From positions 117,982,437 to 118,046,436 of the forward strand of contig NC_134462.1 of NCBI RefSeq assembly GCF_047948215.1: a DNA stretch of 64,000 nucleotides. The letters run 5' to 3'. Position numbers and translations under genes: made by a program. Source of the DNA: Lycorma delicatula (Eukaryota > Arthropoda > Insecta > Hemiptera > Fulgoridae). Below are positions 23,701 through 36,054 of the stretch, one piece after another (the stretch's first letter is position 1; every line of letters begins with the position of its first letter). A model generated the notes under the pieces. That model was not told the origin of the DNA. It worked only from the letters and a program-made list of their open reading frames with translations, and ran no database searches.

Positions 23701-24813
23701 ATATCAAAATTCCTTATATAATATATAAAGTTATATTATATATTATATTATATAAAGTTCCTTATATAAAAAATAAAAATAAGATTTTATTTTATTATAA
23801 ATAATGTACAGCTATTTCGTTGAATTTTTAACAAAAACTTTTTTGAATTATTAAATAGTTTATAATTCAGATATATAAAATTTAAGGAACTTCAAATTTT
23901 AGTAAAATATTTTTTTTCATTACTATATTTAAATATAAAAAAAAAACAATTTCATTTCACAAGTCTAGAATTGTCATAACGCCAAAATATTAATTAATTA
24001 AAACGTACTAAATATAATCGACTTACCATATACATCTTATTAAAATTCACAATTCATTATCTAACTAATTAAACATTAACATTACAGGATTTAAGTAATT
24101 CAACGCATGTACATCTGAAGCTGAACTGACCGATGAAGTCTTCAACCAAAAATCAAATATTCATCATAATTGCCGAAATATTTTGCAAATTAAATATTTT
24201 TCTTTGAAAAAATTAAAAAATGAATATTTCATTTCAGTGAGTAATTTTTATTACAATTCATCTGATTCAAAACCGTTCATTCGTTATTTAGAGTAAAAAT
24301 ATAACAAATAAAGAAAAGTTGGTTTGTTGAAAAAATTTATTTCGGAAAATTTTAAGGGGACATCTTTTTATTCCGTACTTCTTTCTCTAGAAAACAACTT
24401 GAAAGGTTAAGCAAGTTTTTTGGAAGATTTCTTGTTGAGTTAATTTTCTAAAATAAACTTTTCTTACAATAAGAGATCCGACAAACATTCGTTATTTTAT
24501 TATTAGCAGTAAAAATTTGGTTTTCTTCTTTTTCTTAATGTTATTAATGAAAATTCAATTTTTTAAAAAGTCTAATTTTGAGTTTTATGTAGATATTTTA
24601 CATCCTCTTCTTTTAAAATGAGCTAACCTGGCAGAAGACTTTTGCTCGTTTAAATAATTAGGTTATTTGAAACATAATTAAATAGCTTCAATTTTGTCAT
24701 AGAAAAGCTTGGACTGTTCACATTCATATTTTGTCATATTTTTAATAACATGATTCTGTCTATATTTTTATATATAGATTTATGATTTTCTAAGTTAACT
24801 TCATTATTATTAT

Positions 24814-24852
<39 letters not shown>

Positions 24853-24930
24853 TAATAATTAATCAGTAACTAATTTAAATGTGAGAAAATGAAGAATGAT
24901 TATTATCTAGTTTTTTAGTAAAATTTGATT
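23701..24930. other. AT-rich stretch with TATATAA repeats
   Basis: Contains locally repeated CCTTATATAA and TATATTATA motifs at 23690-23775 and an AT then GT dinucleotide microsatellite at about 24811-24852. No gene supported. Confidence 0.6.
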
Positions 24931-24934
24931 TTAA

Positions 24935-25060
24935 GGGTACCGTCTCGGCATTTCGCGCAGAGGTTCCGGGGTTTGAATCCCGTTCAGGCATGGCATCTTT
25001 TCATACGCTATCAATTTCCACTGGGCTAATGACCGTAGGTGTTGATGGCCGCTCTTTTAC
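24935..25060 (+). repeat. tRNA-derived SINE, family 1
   Basis: Plus-strand tRNA-like block: A-box remnant GGTACCGTCTCGG, B box GGGGTTTGAATCCCG (about 24968-24982), then CAGGCATGGCATCTTTTCA and an extension around CCACTGGGCTAATGACCG. It matches the minus-strand copies at 3.2 and 39.2 kb. The 5' head is missing, so it is not a tRNA gene. Confidence 0.8.
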
Positions 25061-28045
25061 AACACAAAGAAAAGTTTATTTGAAGTAAAAATTTCTGCTT
25101 TGATAGACAAATTTCTTTTTTGTCAAATATTTCTGAAGCGCGTAAACAATTTTTCCACCTGAGGATACAACTACTGCCAAGGCAGTACCTATTAAAAGTT
25201 TACTCCCAGCAAAACAACCACGTGTTCTTTCCGGAGTCTTCATTTACCAACGAGAAGAAATAGAAATTTTATTTAAAAATGTATTTAATTAGACTTCAAG
25301 GTAAATCGGCGCTCTCTTCTTATAAATTTTTGTTATTTTTAATTATTTTGTGCAGATTTGTATATACTTATTAATTCTGTTATCATTATTTTTTAATAGT
25401 AATGTACAAACTAATATTATAATTATAACAAAAAACAGGTTTATTCCGTTCGTAATAATTTCCATGCTACACAGGTTAAGTTACACTTAAAGTATTATTT
25501 TATCATTTTAACTTCAATTTTAGTAATATATTTATCATACTTAATTAATGTTCATACTTGTTTTTAATATTATCTTATTAATTTGTTTACAGAGTTGAAA
25601 AAAAACTCATATTAATTACTTTTTTAGACTACTGAGAACAAAAGAAAAAGTAAAAATAAAAATAAATTGGTCAAATGTAAAATATGTTGTAAATAATAGA
25701 AAAACAACCGTTGCTGTAGTTTGACGTCACGTTTAATCACCGTTTCCTCTCTTCCACCATACTTTTATATCAAGTATTAACTTGATTGATGCTCCACCAA
25801 TGAGAATCGTGAATTCTAACGTACATCGATCACAGTTAACCAATTAACTATTAGTATTCTTTTACTTTATGTAACTTCCTGTCGTTTTTTACTGAAAAAA
25901 AGTACTGTGCTTTCCACAATAAAAAACCCGTAATATTTGAATAAGTATGACAACTGCAAGCAAAATTTTATAACTAAATTCGACAATACCAATTTGTAAG
26001 ACTTTTGTAAAATTTTAATATATTCATACATATTTTAACATTTATTATTTAGTAGCGCTAATATTTTTTTTTTTTTTAATTATTAATTTTTTTAACTAAA
26101 GCTCTTATATTATCTTATAATCTTAAATAAAAACATATTCTAAGGGACTTTATATAATGAAATTTCAACTTTTTCCCACAAAAATCGACTTAAAATAATT
26201 AATAATATCCATTTAAAAAAAATACTTAACGTGTGAAATAATCCTAATACCTACACATAGACTTGTGTACAATCTTTTGTAAAATAATCAAGGATTTTCG
26301 TCGATTATATTTTGATCATTTACTTTATAACAATTTTGTCCATCTTTTTGGTAGAACTTTCTCGTGTTCTTAGTGCCTCATAATCCAAAACGCGTTAGGT
26401 TGTTAAATTTTCTAATGAAGAAGAGTTAGAAGAAAAAAAACATTATTTGTCAAAAAATTTCACGAAAGAAATAACAGCATTAGTATGTGATAATATATTA
26501 TTGCATATATGATTTGATAAATTAGATAGATGAGGGAAATTTCTGAAATCAAGACCTCTAAAAAGAAGAGTACATTAAAATATAATACGATATCAAAATA
26601 TCACTGTAAGTAAAAATGCAACGGAACACTTATTATTCGCAATTACCTTTACAAGGCCCAATCTAGATAATTTTAAATCCGGGCAGTTGGATAATTAAAA
26701 ACGGTTTATCATACTTATTGAATATATTCTAATATTAAAAAAAAACTGATGTAAAGAGAAACTGAATTAAGTTACTGTATGTTATAAGAAATATCATTTT
26801 TTTTTTAAATTACAAAAGAATTGAAAAAATTACAGAACGTTAAATGGAACAAAACGTTGTGATAGTCAATATTTAAAACGTACCTTTAAAGATATTATTT
26901 CTTCTTTAAAAAAAAAATTTGTAATCTGCATTTAGGTATTTCAAATACCTGCAGTAACTTAAAGCAGGTTTTCAAATAAGATATTAAAGAAGAGTAGTTA
27001 TAGATTCGTTTATGTTGTGCAAGATCGCGTAATCATTTTAAACAAAGAATTTGTGTAGAATCACTTTTTGTTCACTGCTACCAGTCCATAGCCATGGGCA
27101 AACATTCATGAACTTTTTCGCGTGATGGCCCTGGCTGCAAACCGTTACATCACTGCATAATAGTCCATGCTTGACCGATTAATGTGTTCCCATAAATCTT
27201 TTTGGAAATAACGTTTTTTAATTAGTTCTACACAAGCCTAAATTTACGTAGATTTCGTTCTTTACAAATTGTAAACAAATTAAATAAAAAAATTTCGGTT
27301 AAAACAAGTATCAAAAGAAATACATTTCCAGTTGAAGTAAAGCTTTATTTGAATAATATTTTAGTTTTTTTTGTTTTTTTTTTAAATAGCGTATTATTCT
27401 TTTTTTAATTTGACTATTGAGGATGTAAGCAGTCCAAATAGTTGGAGTACGGAAAATCGACTTTTTTGTAATCGGTTCCCACTGTACAATGAGATTCAAT
27501 TATTAGCCTCAATTTTTTTTTTTTTTTTATTTATTATTAACCTTAAAGAGAAATTTCATCAAAATAGCCAGGTTTTTACTGACATCCTAATGTCTGTATG
27601 TATATTCAACATTGGAGAAATTTTTTACAGTTATAATTTTTTTCTTTATTTTGTTTATTTAAAGCTTTGCAAAACAGAACTTATAGGGAAACGATTAAAT
27701 AAAAAAAACAGATAATTCTAAATATAAAAAAGTACTGCATTCTTGAACACTTTGCTATTCTACACATATAATTTGTGCAAATAGCAGACATTTTTTACCT
27801 GAAAAACATACTTTGCTGGGTTTTATGTAACTATATAGCTATGCACATGCTTACATGTCTACAAACTTCATTCTTCCTTCAACAGAGAAAGAAAATAGAG
27901 TGCATTATATAACAGGCTGTTTGCTGTATAATGCTATAAGTATTATACCAACACTTGTATCAAGGCAACATTAAAGATTTTTTTAACAAAATTTTTTATT
28001 GTTAAAAACTTTTTAACAGTAAATAATAATTCATAACAATACAAA
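25061..28045. other. AT-rich non-coding stretch
   Basis: No gene supported. A less AT-rich patch at 27060-27180 has mixed composition but gives no recognisable peptide on either strand. T run at 27511-27526. Confidence 0.55.
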
Positions 28046-28049
28046 ACAA

Positions 28050-28240
28050 AATCAAAAGGATCAGAAGTTATTAGTGAAATAAAATTTTATGTTCTTTTCA
28101 CTTTAATTCAAAAATTTTTACAATCGGAGGTTAATAATTATTAATAAATCAATATAATTAAATAAAAAAAAAAATATATATATATATATATATATGTATA
28201 TGAAGTAGAATTCAAACCGATGTGTGCATAGGTACGGATC
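28050..28240 (+). repeat. Non-coding repeat 'family X', partial
   Basis: Shares the blocks TTATTAGTGAAATAAAAT, TTAATAATTATTAATAAATC and GAATTCAAACCGATGTG with longer copies at 30.62-31.1 kb (same orientation) and 42.13-42.87 kb (opposite orientation). An AT microsatellite sits inside it at about 28173-28195. No protein coding. Confidence 0.7.
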
Positions 28241-28429
28241 CAACACGTTCTCATTTACACTAGATATCGACTTGAGCGACGTGAAACAAAATTAACATAT
28301 AAAATAATAATTAAACTATTCCATTTAGTGAACTCCTGTATACTGTTTAAATAGCGTTTAACCAGTATAAATTTAAATGAAGTGCAGAAAAAAATGTGTA
28401 TATATAATTTAATAGGTTTACAAGGAAGT

Positions 28430-28730
28430 CATATGGTGTCCACATCAGATTTTTCTGTAAGCCTCCGGAACCACTGTAAGTATTACTTCAGAGGATGAAT
28501 GAGGATGATACGTATGAATGTAAACGAAGTGTAGTCTTGTACAGTCTCAAGTGAAATGTGTGGTTAATTGAAACCCGACCACCAAAGAACACCGGTATCC
28601 GCGATCTAGTATTCAAATCAGTAACAATTTTTACTAGGCTTTGGACCTTAGAATTCTCGACTTCGAAATCAGCTGATTTGCGATGACAAGTTTACCACCA
28701 GATCGATCCAGTGGGTTTCACGAAATGCAT
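28430..28730 (-). repeat. tRNA-derived SINE, family 2, longest copy
   Basis: The tRNA-like end lies at the right. On the minus strand it reads AAACCCACTGGATCGATCTG, GTGGTAAAC (A-box region), GCAAATCAGCTGATTTCG, then a degenerate B box AAGGTCCAAAGCCT. The body contains AAAGAACACCGGTATCC and GTATTACTTCAGAGGATGA and ends at GTGTCCACATCAGATTT. Fragments recur at 13.33, 36.98 and 61.45 kb. SINEs are copied by LINE machinery. The B box is mutated, so this copy is probably silent. Confidence 0.75.
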
Positions 28731-29142
28731 CTGCTTTACAAGTGTTAAATCAGAGTTACTTTCTCTGATAATAATGATGCTAATTATACATCCAGTCCCT
28801 GTGGACTGATCAGCCAGTATTACTGGTTATTCAGTGAATCATGCTAATATATAACAGCACGATGCACTGTTATCGGGAAACCCTTCATTCATCAATTTTC
28901 TTACAAAATTTGGTACGGAATATTTGTTATTCTTAAGAATGCCAATTTATTTTTATGAAAAACTTTGTCTTGTGTCAGGTCTCCTTAAACCATTACAGTT
29001 ATTGTATTTATACAGTAAAAAAACATTTGTTTTTGCATTATTTTAAAATTCTGATGCATGTAATTTTCATTTATACGTGTAAATTTATTCTTGTACAGCT
29101 TGATTATTAACACTTCAAAAAATAAGTGGTCGTAAATTCAAC

Positions 29143-29181
<39 letters not shown>

Positions 29182-30615
29182 AATATAATATATACAAATC
29201 GTCTAGTGACGAAGTAATTCTTCGTTTGAAAGGTATTCCGCTGTTTTAATCTGCAAGAATATTACTAAGGAACTACAACAGTAATGTTTGAACATACAAA
29301 AATAAACTATATATGTATATATATATATATATATATATACAAGCCTTATGATTGACTTCAGAAATTATTTCTTGAAAAGTTTGTTGCCGATAAAAACAGG
29401 AATATTCTCTTTCATCTTGCAATTGAAGTATTACTAAGTCACTAGTCTATTTGTAAATACATTTGTATTACTTCTTTTTTCATCACCATCATCATCTCTT
29501 ATTAATTTGTTACTGTAATAGCGTGAAGAAATACAGACTTATTTATATCTTGAAGTAATGCTCAATGAATGACATTTTCATTCAAAACTTCAAGAAAATT
29601 AAATAAAAGGGTTCAGATAAATACTACATATCCCCAAATTCTAGTCAGCTATACCTAACTATCAGTATTACTGCAGTTACATTATTTCTCTGCATTACTT
29701 TTCTTAGTTACAAAAAAAATTTCGCCTTTAGATTTGATCCGAACGGCTTTAAAATATATATTTTATTTTATTATTATTAATTTGTTGATTTATCAGTATT
29801 TTAAAGAAATTTAAAAAAATGTTAAATAAACTTTAAAAAAAATTACAATTTCAAAAACGCGGTAAAAAAAGTAAAAGAAAACCATTCATATACAAGTTTC
29901 TATCTTTTAAAACGCACTAAGTTAAAATTGAATAAATTATGAACATATATGTTTCTTAGTTAACTCTAACTTCAAAAAGTCGAAAGCTAATAACAAACTG
30001 AATATTATAATTTTAAAAAAATTATTTTTTTAAATAAATTATAAACTTTTCTAAATTTTAAATTCTTAATTTTTTAAAAATAAATTTTAAACTTTTATTT
30101 ATTTTTTATTCTCTTTATATAAATAATGGTGAGTATGTAAATGTATTACTAGTAAATAAATCTAATAAAATACACACTGATTTAAAAATTTAAATAAGAT
30201 AACATATTTAAGAGACTATAAATTCTATAAAAATTGATTTGATCTTTGAAATATTGATTAATAAAACGTATAAAGATAAAAATTATGTACGTGAAACATC
30301 GTATTTATAAAAAGTTTATAACGGTTTTATTTTACTGGAACGACTTGGCGAGTGCATATTATTTTATATAATAAAATAAAAATTGAAGGCAAAAACTTAA
30401 CGTTTATGCCAAGAGCGTAACTTGACATAAGTTATGTTTTTGTTAACTTTATACATTTATTTATTTTTTATAAATAAATTATTCATTAAAACATATTTAA
30501 TTATAACATATTTAAGAAATTTGATGTGGACAACACATGAGTTCCTTGTACGCCTTTTAAATTACATTTTTTTTTATTTTAAAAAACGAAAAGAACATAA
30601 AATTTTATATCATTA
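28731..30615. other. AT-rich stretch with AT microsatellites
   Basis: AT dinucleotide arrays at about 29146-29177 and 29310-29339. Otherwise AT-rich with no supported gene. Confidence 0.65.
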
Positions 30616-30619
30616 AAAA

Positions 30620-31095
30620 CTTCCGATGTTGTTTCTTTTTTTTTTGTTATTATTGAATTATTATTCATCGTAATTTTTTTTTACAATGATAGGTTAATAA
30701 TTATTGGAAAATCAATATATTTAAATTTAAAAAAATAAAGTTAAAAAATATAGGAGATGAAGTCTGATTCAAACCGATGTGCCTTCCCGTAAAATCCAAA
30801 TATTTCATTAATTAAAATTTTATTTGGTTATAATTCTGGAACCAACGAAAATAACTACGTACCACATGTTATATCGTCGAAAATCTCTCAATGAGGGCTT
30901 ATTACTGCGATTAAGAAAAGGTCCAAAATCCAAATTTTTTGAGTTATGCGAGATACATAGGTACGTACAGACGTCACGCCGAGACTGGTAAAAATGGATT
31001 CAGGGATGGTCAAAATGGATATGTCTGTTAAAATCTGGAAACCGAAATTTTTCGCGATCACAATACTTCCTTTACTTCGTATAAGGAAGTAAAAA
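30620..31095 (+). repeat. Non-coding repeat 'family X', copy
   Basis: Contains TTCAAACCGATGTGCCTTCC, TCTCAATGAGGGCTTA, GAGTTATGCGAGATACATA, GTACGTACAGACGTCAC and ends with a hairpin ACTTCCTT...AAGGAAGT (31065-31090). Every block recurs in reverse order on the opposite strand at 42.13-42.8 kb. The copy lacks an internal segment of roughly 100 bases present in the 42-kb copy. No long ORF and no tRNA boxes; a non-autonomous element of unknown class. Confidence 0.75.
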
Positions 31096-31099
31096 ATAA

Positions 31100-31600
31100 T
31101 AATAATAACGGATATGCGGCATAAAATTTTTATAGGTGAATATATGTTAATTACCAATGTAATAATAAAATAAGTTGTGTTATCCTTATTAAGCAACGTA
31201 TAAATTAATAAAAAAACACAAATAAGAAAACGAAAGTGCTATAAAAATAAAACAATAGAAATATTTCCAATAAATCTGAAAACAAGGAAAAAAATATGTA
31301 CTTATAACTAAATACAATTTTTAGTTTTGTATTAGAAGAAAACTGAAATAACTAATTATAGGAAATTAAAAAAAATGTTATTATAATATTTGTATACTAT
31401 AAATTACATTTTATATTTGTTTAATCTAAAGAAAAATCATAAAATTTTATAGCTAATTTCCTTCAATAATTGCTAAAAATAATTTATAATAGATTTCAAC
31501 GCTGCTTTGTATATTTTTAATTTTCAAACATCAAATTAATTTGGTTAAAATCTGTTTAAAAAGAATTTTAAATTAGATCTATTCAAAAATAATATTCAAA
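31100..31600. other. AT-rich non-coding stretch
   Basis: No feature supported. Confidence 0.6.
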
Positions 31601-31602
31601 GT

Positions 31603-32060
31603 GTATCGCGAAGTTCTCCCGGGACTTTCGCAATCTATTCTTTGTTCTTTGAACTTATTTTAAACCATTTTATATAAAAATTAAATTCTCTGCAAGTTTG
31701 GTTTAAAATTTTTATGTTTAAAATACATTAAACAATGTTACTGTACGTCAAACATAAAAAACAGGATTTTTTTACCCCAGTTTATTGATTTTTACCTCAG
31801 ATTTCTCAAAACCTACTCCAGATACGGTTCTGGGACCTATTTTAATCAATTTTTAATCTCAAATCCGTAAGACATCACTAATTCTGGATCTTATTAACGT
31901 CCTAAAAATTTCAGTACGACCTCCTTTCACCGGGTTAGCTGAAATACGAGCGAATTCTTTTGCTAGCTGTAACTCGCAAACGTATTTTATGACATTTAGG
32001 ATGCATTAGGACTAGTAGAATAAGTTGTGAAAGTCCTGGGATAACTTCGCGATATATTCT
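31603..32060. mobile_element. MITE-like element with ~40-bp terminal inverted repeats
   Basis: The left arm GTATCGCGAAGTTCTCCCGG and following GACTTTCGCAATCTATTC (31603-31640) is matched in inverse by AGAATAAGTTGTGAAAGTCC and GGGATAACTTCGCGATATA at 32017-32056, with few mismatches. About 460 bases overall, no transposase, no tRNA boxes. The layout fits a non-autonomous DNA transposon. The parent family is unknown; flanking target duplications are not clear. Confidence 0.7.
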
Positions 32061-32510
32061 ATATATACAGTGCGCTAAATAATTAGCTCAACGTATGTTG
32101 ATCATTACTTAGTAATTTAAATATAAATTTATGCTTTATTACTTACTAATTAAATTCCATTTGATATTTAGTTTTTCAAATAATTATTGACATTATTTAG
32201 ATAATTTTTAATTAAAAAAACTGGGATATAAGAGGAAGTCCATAGGAAATTAGCTTAACCTCATAATACTATTGAAAAGCCCTCTCTGTCAATGCAAATA
32301 ATGTAGTTGATACTGTAATATATATTACAGTACTCTTAACAAACATAGTAAAATACCGTCTATAACACAATAATTACACAATCCTTCATTTGTAATAATA
32401 TTTATAAAAAAAAAAAATTAAGTGCTAACAACTTATATTTAAAACAGAAAGCGATATAGACATATCCAATTTACAGCAGAAGGATTTCACCTACTCTAAT
32501 CTTTCCCTAT
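32061..32510. other. AT-rich non-coding stretch
   Basis: No feature supported, apart from an A run at about 32407-32417. Confidence 0.55.
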
Positions 32511-32514
32511 CCCA

Positions 32515-32756
32515 AGTATGAACATAGTACATTTTAATAAAAGTAAATCAACAAAATGAAACGAGCCTATCAATTAACTAAGTACAGCTGCAGTAACAAG
32601 TCCAATATTAATGAACCCTAAAGTAAAACAGTATTTTATATTCTTTCATCCGGAAACTTTACAATCAGCTGAATGTCTGAGATTGAAAATTTTAATCTCA
32701 ATAGTACAAACAAAAGAACAAATAACATCAGATAATTCCTAAGACCCATCAAATAA
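32515..32756 (+). pseudogene. Non-LTR LINE (type D group), 5' piece of a split copy
   Basis: Plus-strand translation in three frames yields INKMKRAYQLTKYSCSNKSN, then ETLQSAECLRLK, then NNIR, a stop, FLRPIK. These are the 'RAYQLTKN.YNKK', 'AE.L.L' and 'RKILGPIK' blocks that follow the RT in the LINE group also seen at 22.8-23.7 and 56.8-58.8 kb. The reading breaks off at the GGAAAAAAATAT site (32757-32768) where LINE-A copy A is inserted, and resumes at 36055. Heavily decayed. Confidence 0.65.
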
Positions 32757-32849
32757 GGAAAAAAATATCTTCTTTATATCGTCTATATATATTCTTATAT
32801 CGTCTTTATTCATTTGACTGGTTTAATGCAGCTGTCCAAGATTCCCACT

Positions 32850-33240
32850 CTACTGTCAGTCTTTCATTTCGGAATATTCATTAAATTCTACATCCCTAAC
32901 AATTTGTGTTATATGTTCCAAACGTTGCCTGCCTGCACACTTTTTCCCATCTGCTTCCGCCATCAATATCAAAGCGACTGTTCCAGGATGCCTTATATGT
33001 GGTATATAAGTCTGTCTCTTTTTTAACTCTATTGTTTCAAATGCTACTTTCTTCATCGATTTGCCACAACACCTCTTCATTTGTAATTTTATCCACCCGT
33101 CTGATTTTTAACATTCTCCTATAGCACCGCATTTCAAAAGCTTCTGATCTTTTCTTCTCAGGTGCTCCGATCGTCCAAGTTTCACTTCCATATAAAGCTA
33201 CGCTCCAAACATATACTTTCAAAAATATTTTCCTGACGTT
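32850..33240 (-). pseudogene. LINE-A copy A C-terminal domain
   Basis: Reads KVYVWSVALYGSETWTIG, then RRVDKITNEEVLWQID and, frameshifted, KRQTYIPHIRHPGTVALI and GRQRLEHITQIVRDV. This is the conserved post-RT domain ('YVWS.ALYG.ETWT', 'R.T.EEVL..I', 'GR.R.....Q...D') of this LINE group. The function is not established; it is a constant companion of the RT. Confidence 0.82.
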
Positions 33241-33539
33241 TAAATTAATTTTTCATCTAAACAAACTATATTTCTGAATGAAAGCTCGTTTCACCTGTGC
33301 TATTGCTCCTGCTTCGTCCATCTTTAGTAATTCTACTTCCCTAATAACAAAATTCTTCTACCAACATAATGTTTTCTCTTCCTATTTTTACATTCAGTGG
33401 TCTATCTTCGTTATTTCTACTACATTTCATTACTTTCGTTTTGTTCTTATTTTTTTTCATGCCGTAGTTATTGCGTAGGACTTCATCCACGCCGTTCATT
33501 GTATCTTCTAAATCTTTTTACTCTCAGCTAGAATTAATG

Positions 33540-34566
33540 TATCATCACCCCAAATCGTGGCATCTTTATCTTTTCACCTTGCACTGTTACTGCTGATCTA
33601 AGTTGTTCTTTAACATCATTAACTGCTAGTTCTATGTAAAGATTAAAAAGTAATATGGATCGGGAACATCCTTGTCGGACTCCGTTTTTTATTACGTCTT
33701 CTTTGCTATGTTCTTCGATTATTACTGCTGCAGTTTGGTTCCTGTAAATGTTAGCAATTTTTCTTCTATCTCTATATTTGAACCTTAAATTTTTTAAATT
33801 TTGAATATTTTATTCCAGTCTACATTATCAAATTCTTTTTCTAAGTGTATAAATGTCATGTATGTCGGTTTGTTTTTCTTTAATCCTTCTTCGACTACTA
33901 TTTTGAGCGTTAAAATTGGTTCCCTTGTCACTATAATTTTACTGAAACCAAACTGCTCTTTTCGTAACACTTCTTTCATTCTCTTCTCAATTCTTTTGTA
34001 TAGAATTCTAGTTAAGGTTTTTGATATGTGAGTAGTTAAGCTAATTGTTCTGTGTTCTTCACATTTATCTGCTTCAGCTTTCTTTGGTATCATGACAATA
34101 ACACTGTTTTTAAGTCTGATGGAATTTCTTCTTTTTCGTAAATATTACACACTAGTTTGTGTAATCTATCTATTGTTTCCTCACCTGCAGTGCGCAGTAA
34201 TTCTTCAGGTATCCCAGGAGCCTTTCTGCTATTTAAATCTTTTAATGCTCTATTAAATTCAGATCGCAATATTTTATCTCTCTTTTCATTCTCCTCGACG
34301 TCCATTCTTCCTTTAAAACACCATTTTCTAATTCCTTCGTGTAATATATAATTTCCTTCATGTAACTCTTTAGAATATTCCATCCACCTGTCGACCTTAT
34401 CTTTCGTACTATAAATCGGTGTACCACCTTTATTTAACAAATTATTTGATTTTAATTTACGTACCACCAAATTCTTCTTAACTTTCCTGTATGCTCCGCC
34501 TACTTTAACATTGATCATTTCTCTTTCCACTTCTGAACAGTTTTCTTTAACCCACTCTTCTTTCAC
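33540..34566 (-). pseudogene. LINE-A copy A reverse transcriptase domain
   Basis: The upstream linker frame (34566-34090) contains LNSRKAPGIPEELLRTAGEETIDRL, the 'KAPG.DG...E.L' block before the RT. The next frame (34093-33794) reads MIPKKAEADKCEEHRTISLT, then KEQFGFSK and FIHLEKEFDNVDWNKI (motif A, first catalytic Asp replaced: H-L-E instead of D-L-E). The FADD box is near 33540, disrupted by a frameshift to FG/DD. Non-functional. Confidence 0.82.
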
Positions 34567-35115
34567 AAATTTGCACTTCCTATTTATAGTACTTCTTAAT
34601 TGTCAATAGTTCCTTTTACCTTCTTCATCACTAACATTCTTATACTTTCTACGTTCATCCATCAGCTGCAATATATCCTGTTATATCCAAGGTTTTCTAA
34701 CATTTCTCTTCGTTTCGCCTAAGTTCGCTTTTGTTAATTTAAGAATTTTTAACATTTTCCCAGTTTTCTTCTATATTTTTTTACCTTATCGTTTTTACTC
34801 TGATCTCTTGTGATGTCTCGTCAAAATCTTCCTTACTTCATCTTCATCAAAACTTCTCTAAATTCCACCGATTCATTGGTACCTTTTTCTTCAGGTTTGT
34901 AAACTTCAATCTACATTTCATTATCACGCAATTATGATTGCTATCAATATCTACTCCAGGATAAGCTTTGCAGTTGACGAGTTGATTTCTAAATCTTTGT
35001 TAAACCATGATATAATCTATCTGATACCTTGCAGTATCACCTGGTCTTTTCCATGTGTATATTCTTCTATTATGATTTTTAAACTGGGTACTGGCAGTTC
35101 TAAGTTGTATTTCGT

Positions 35116-35640
35116 TTAAAACTCAATAAGTCGGTCAATTCCTTTCCTTCCATTCCATTTGCTCAGCCAGTATTCACCCACGATATTTCCTTCCTTGTCT
35201 TTTCCGTTAGTTGCATTCCAATCACCAACTATTATTACATTTTCATCCCCTTTTATATGCTTAATTGCTTCGTCAATTTCTTCGTATACACAATCTACCT
35301 CATCACCATGGGCACTTGTAGGCATATAGATGTTAACAATCGTGGCTGGCTAGGAATTGATTTTATCCTATTACAATGATTCTATCACTATACATTTTGA
35401 AATGCTCTACTCTCTTCCCTATCTTCCTGTTCATTACGAAACCTACTTCAGCCTGCCCTTTATTTGAAGCTGAGAATTGCTCTAAAATCACCTGACCAAA
35501 AGTCGTTTTTCTCTTCCCACCGAACCTCTCTTATTCCTACTACATCTACATTTAACCTATCCATTTCCCCTTTAAATTTTCTAACCTACCATCCTATTTC
35601 AAATTTCTAAAATTCCACGCTCCTACCCGTAGAATGTTGT
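35116..35640 (-). pseudogene. LINE-A copy A endonuclease domain
   Basis: Minus-strand frames show LRVGAWNFRNLK (the usual start of an APE-type endonuclease, near 35600) and, further on, DEVDCVYEEIDEAIKHIKG and VIIVGDWNATNG, in which GDWNA carries the conserved Asp and Asn of the APE catalytic core. The middle part is frameshifted. The enzyme would nick target DNA to prime reverse transcription. Inactive because of frameshifts and stops. Confidence 0.8.
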
Positions 35641-36054
35641 TTTTTAATTTTCTGATGACCTCTTCCTTAATAAATCCCACTCGGAGACCCAAAAGGGGGA
35701 CTAGTTTACCTCCGGAATATTTTACCAACGAAGGCGCTTCCATCTTTGTTACATGAAAATGCAGAGAGCCACATTTTATTGGAAAAAAAAACAGCTGTAG
35801 TTTTCTATTGCTTTCAGCTGCGTAGTACTCAGAAGATTGAGTGTTGTTGATATGGCTGTTTAAGTTCTCCTGACCTACGTCCTTACTAACTACTGATACA
35901 GCTGCCACCCTCTCTCAGGAACATTCCTTAGTCTGACTCTTAACAGATACCTCTCCGATATGGTTGCACCTTCGATCCAACTATTCTGTATCACTGAGCA
36001 CTCAGGCCCCCTCATCTTTGGCAAAGTCTCATGATCATAGAGGGAGAAAAATAA

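Larger units (their letters stand above)
32769..36042 (-). mobile_element. LINE-A copy A, near full-length non-LTR retrotransposon
   Basis: A minus-strand element of about 3.27 kb. The 5' end (right) is a leader region, then an APE-type endonuclease, RT and C-terminal domain, then a 3' end with a decayed copy of the family hairpin and a tail containing repeated ACGATATAA units. Its 5' boundary CATAGAGGG is the same as that of copy B at 56415, which suggests the true 5' end. Imperfect flanking duplications (GGAAAAAAATAT at 32757-32768 and GGAGAAAAATAA at 36043-36054, 10 of 12 identical) fit target-primed insertion. The clade is probably RTE-like, by the single APE-RT layout and length, but is not proven. 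Confidence 0.8.

Noticed and set aside
30888..31196. 102-codon minus-strand frame
   Set aside because: It lies across the non-coding repeat family X, whose other copies do not keep the frame open.
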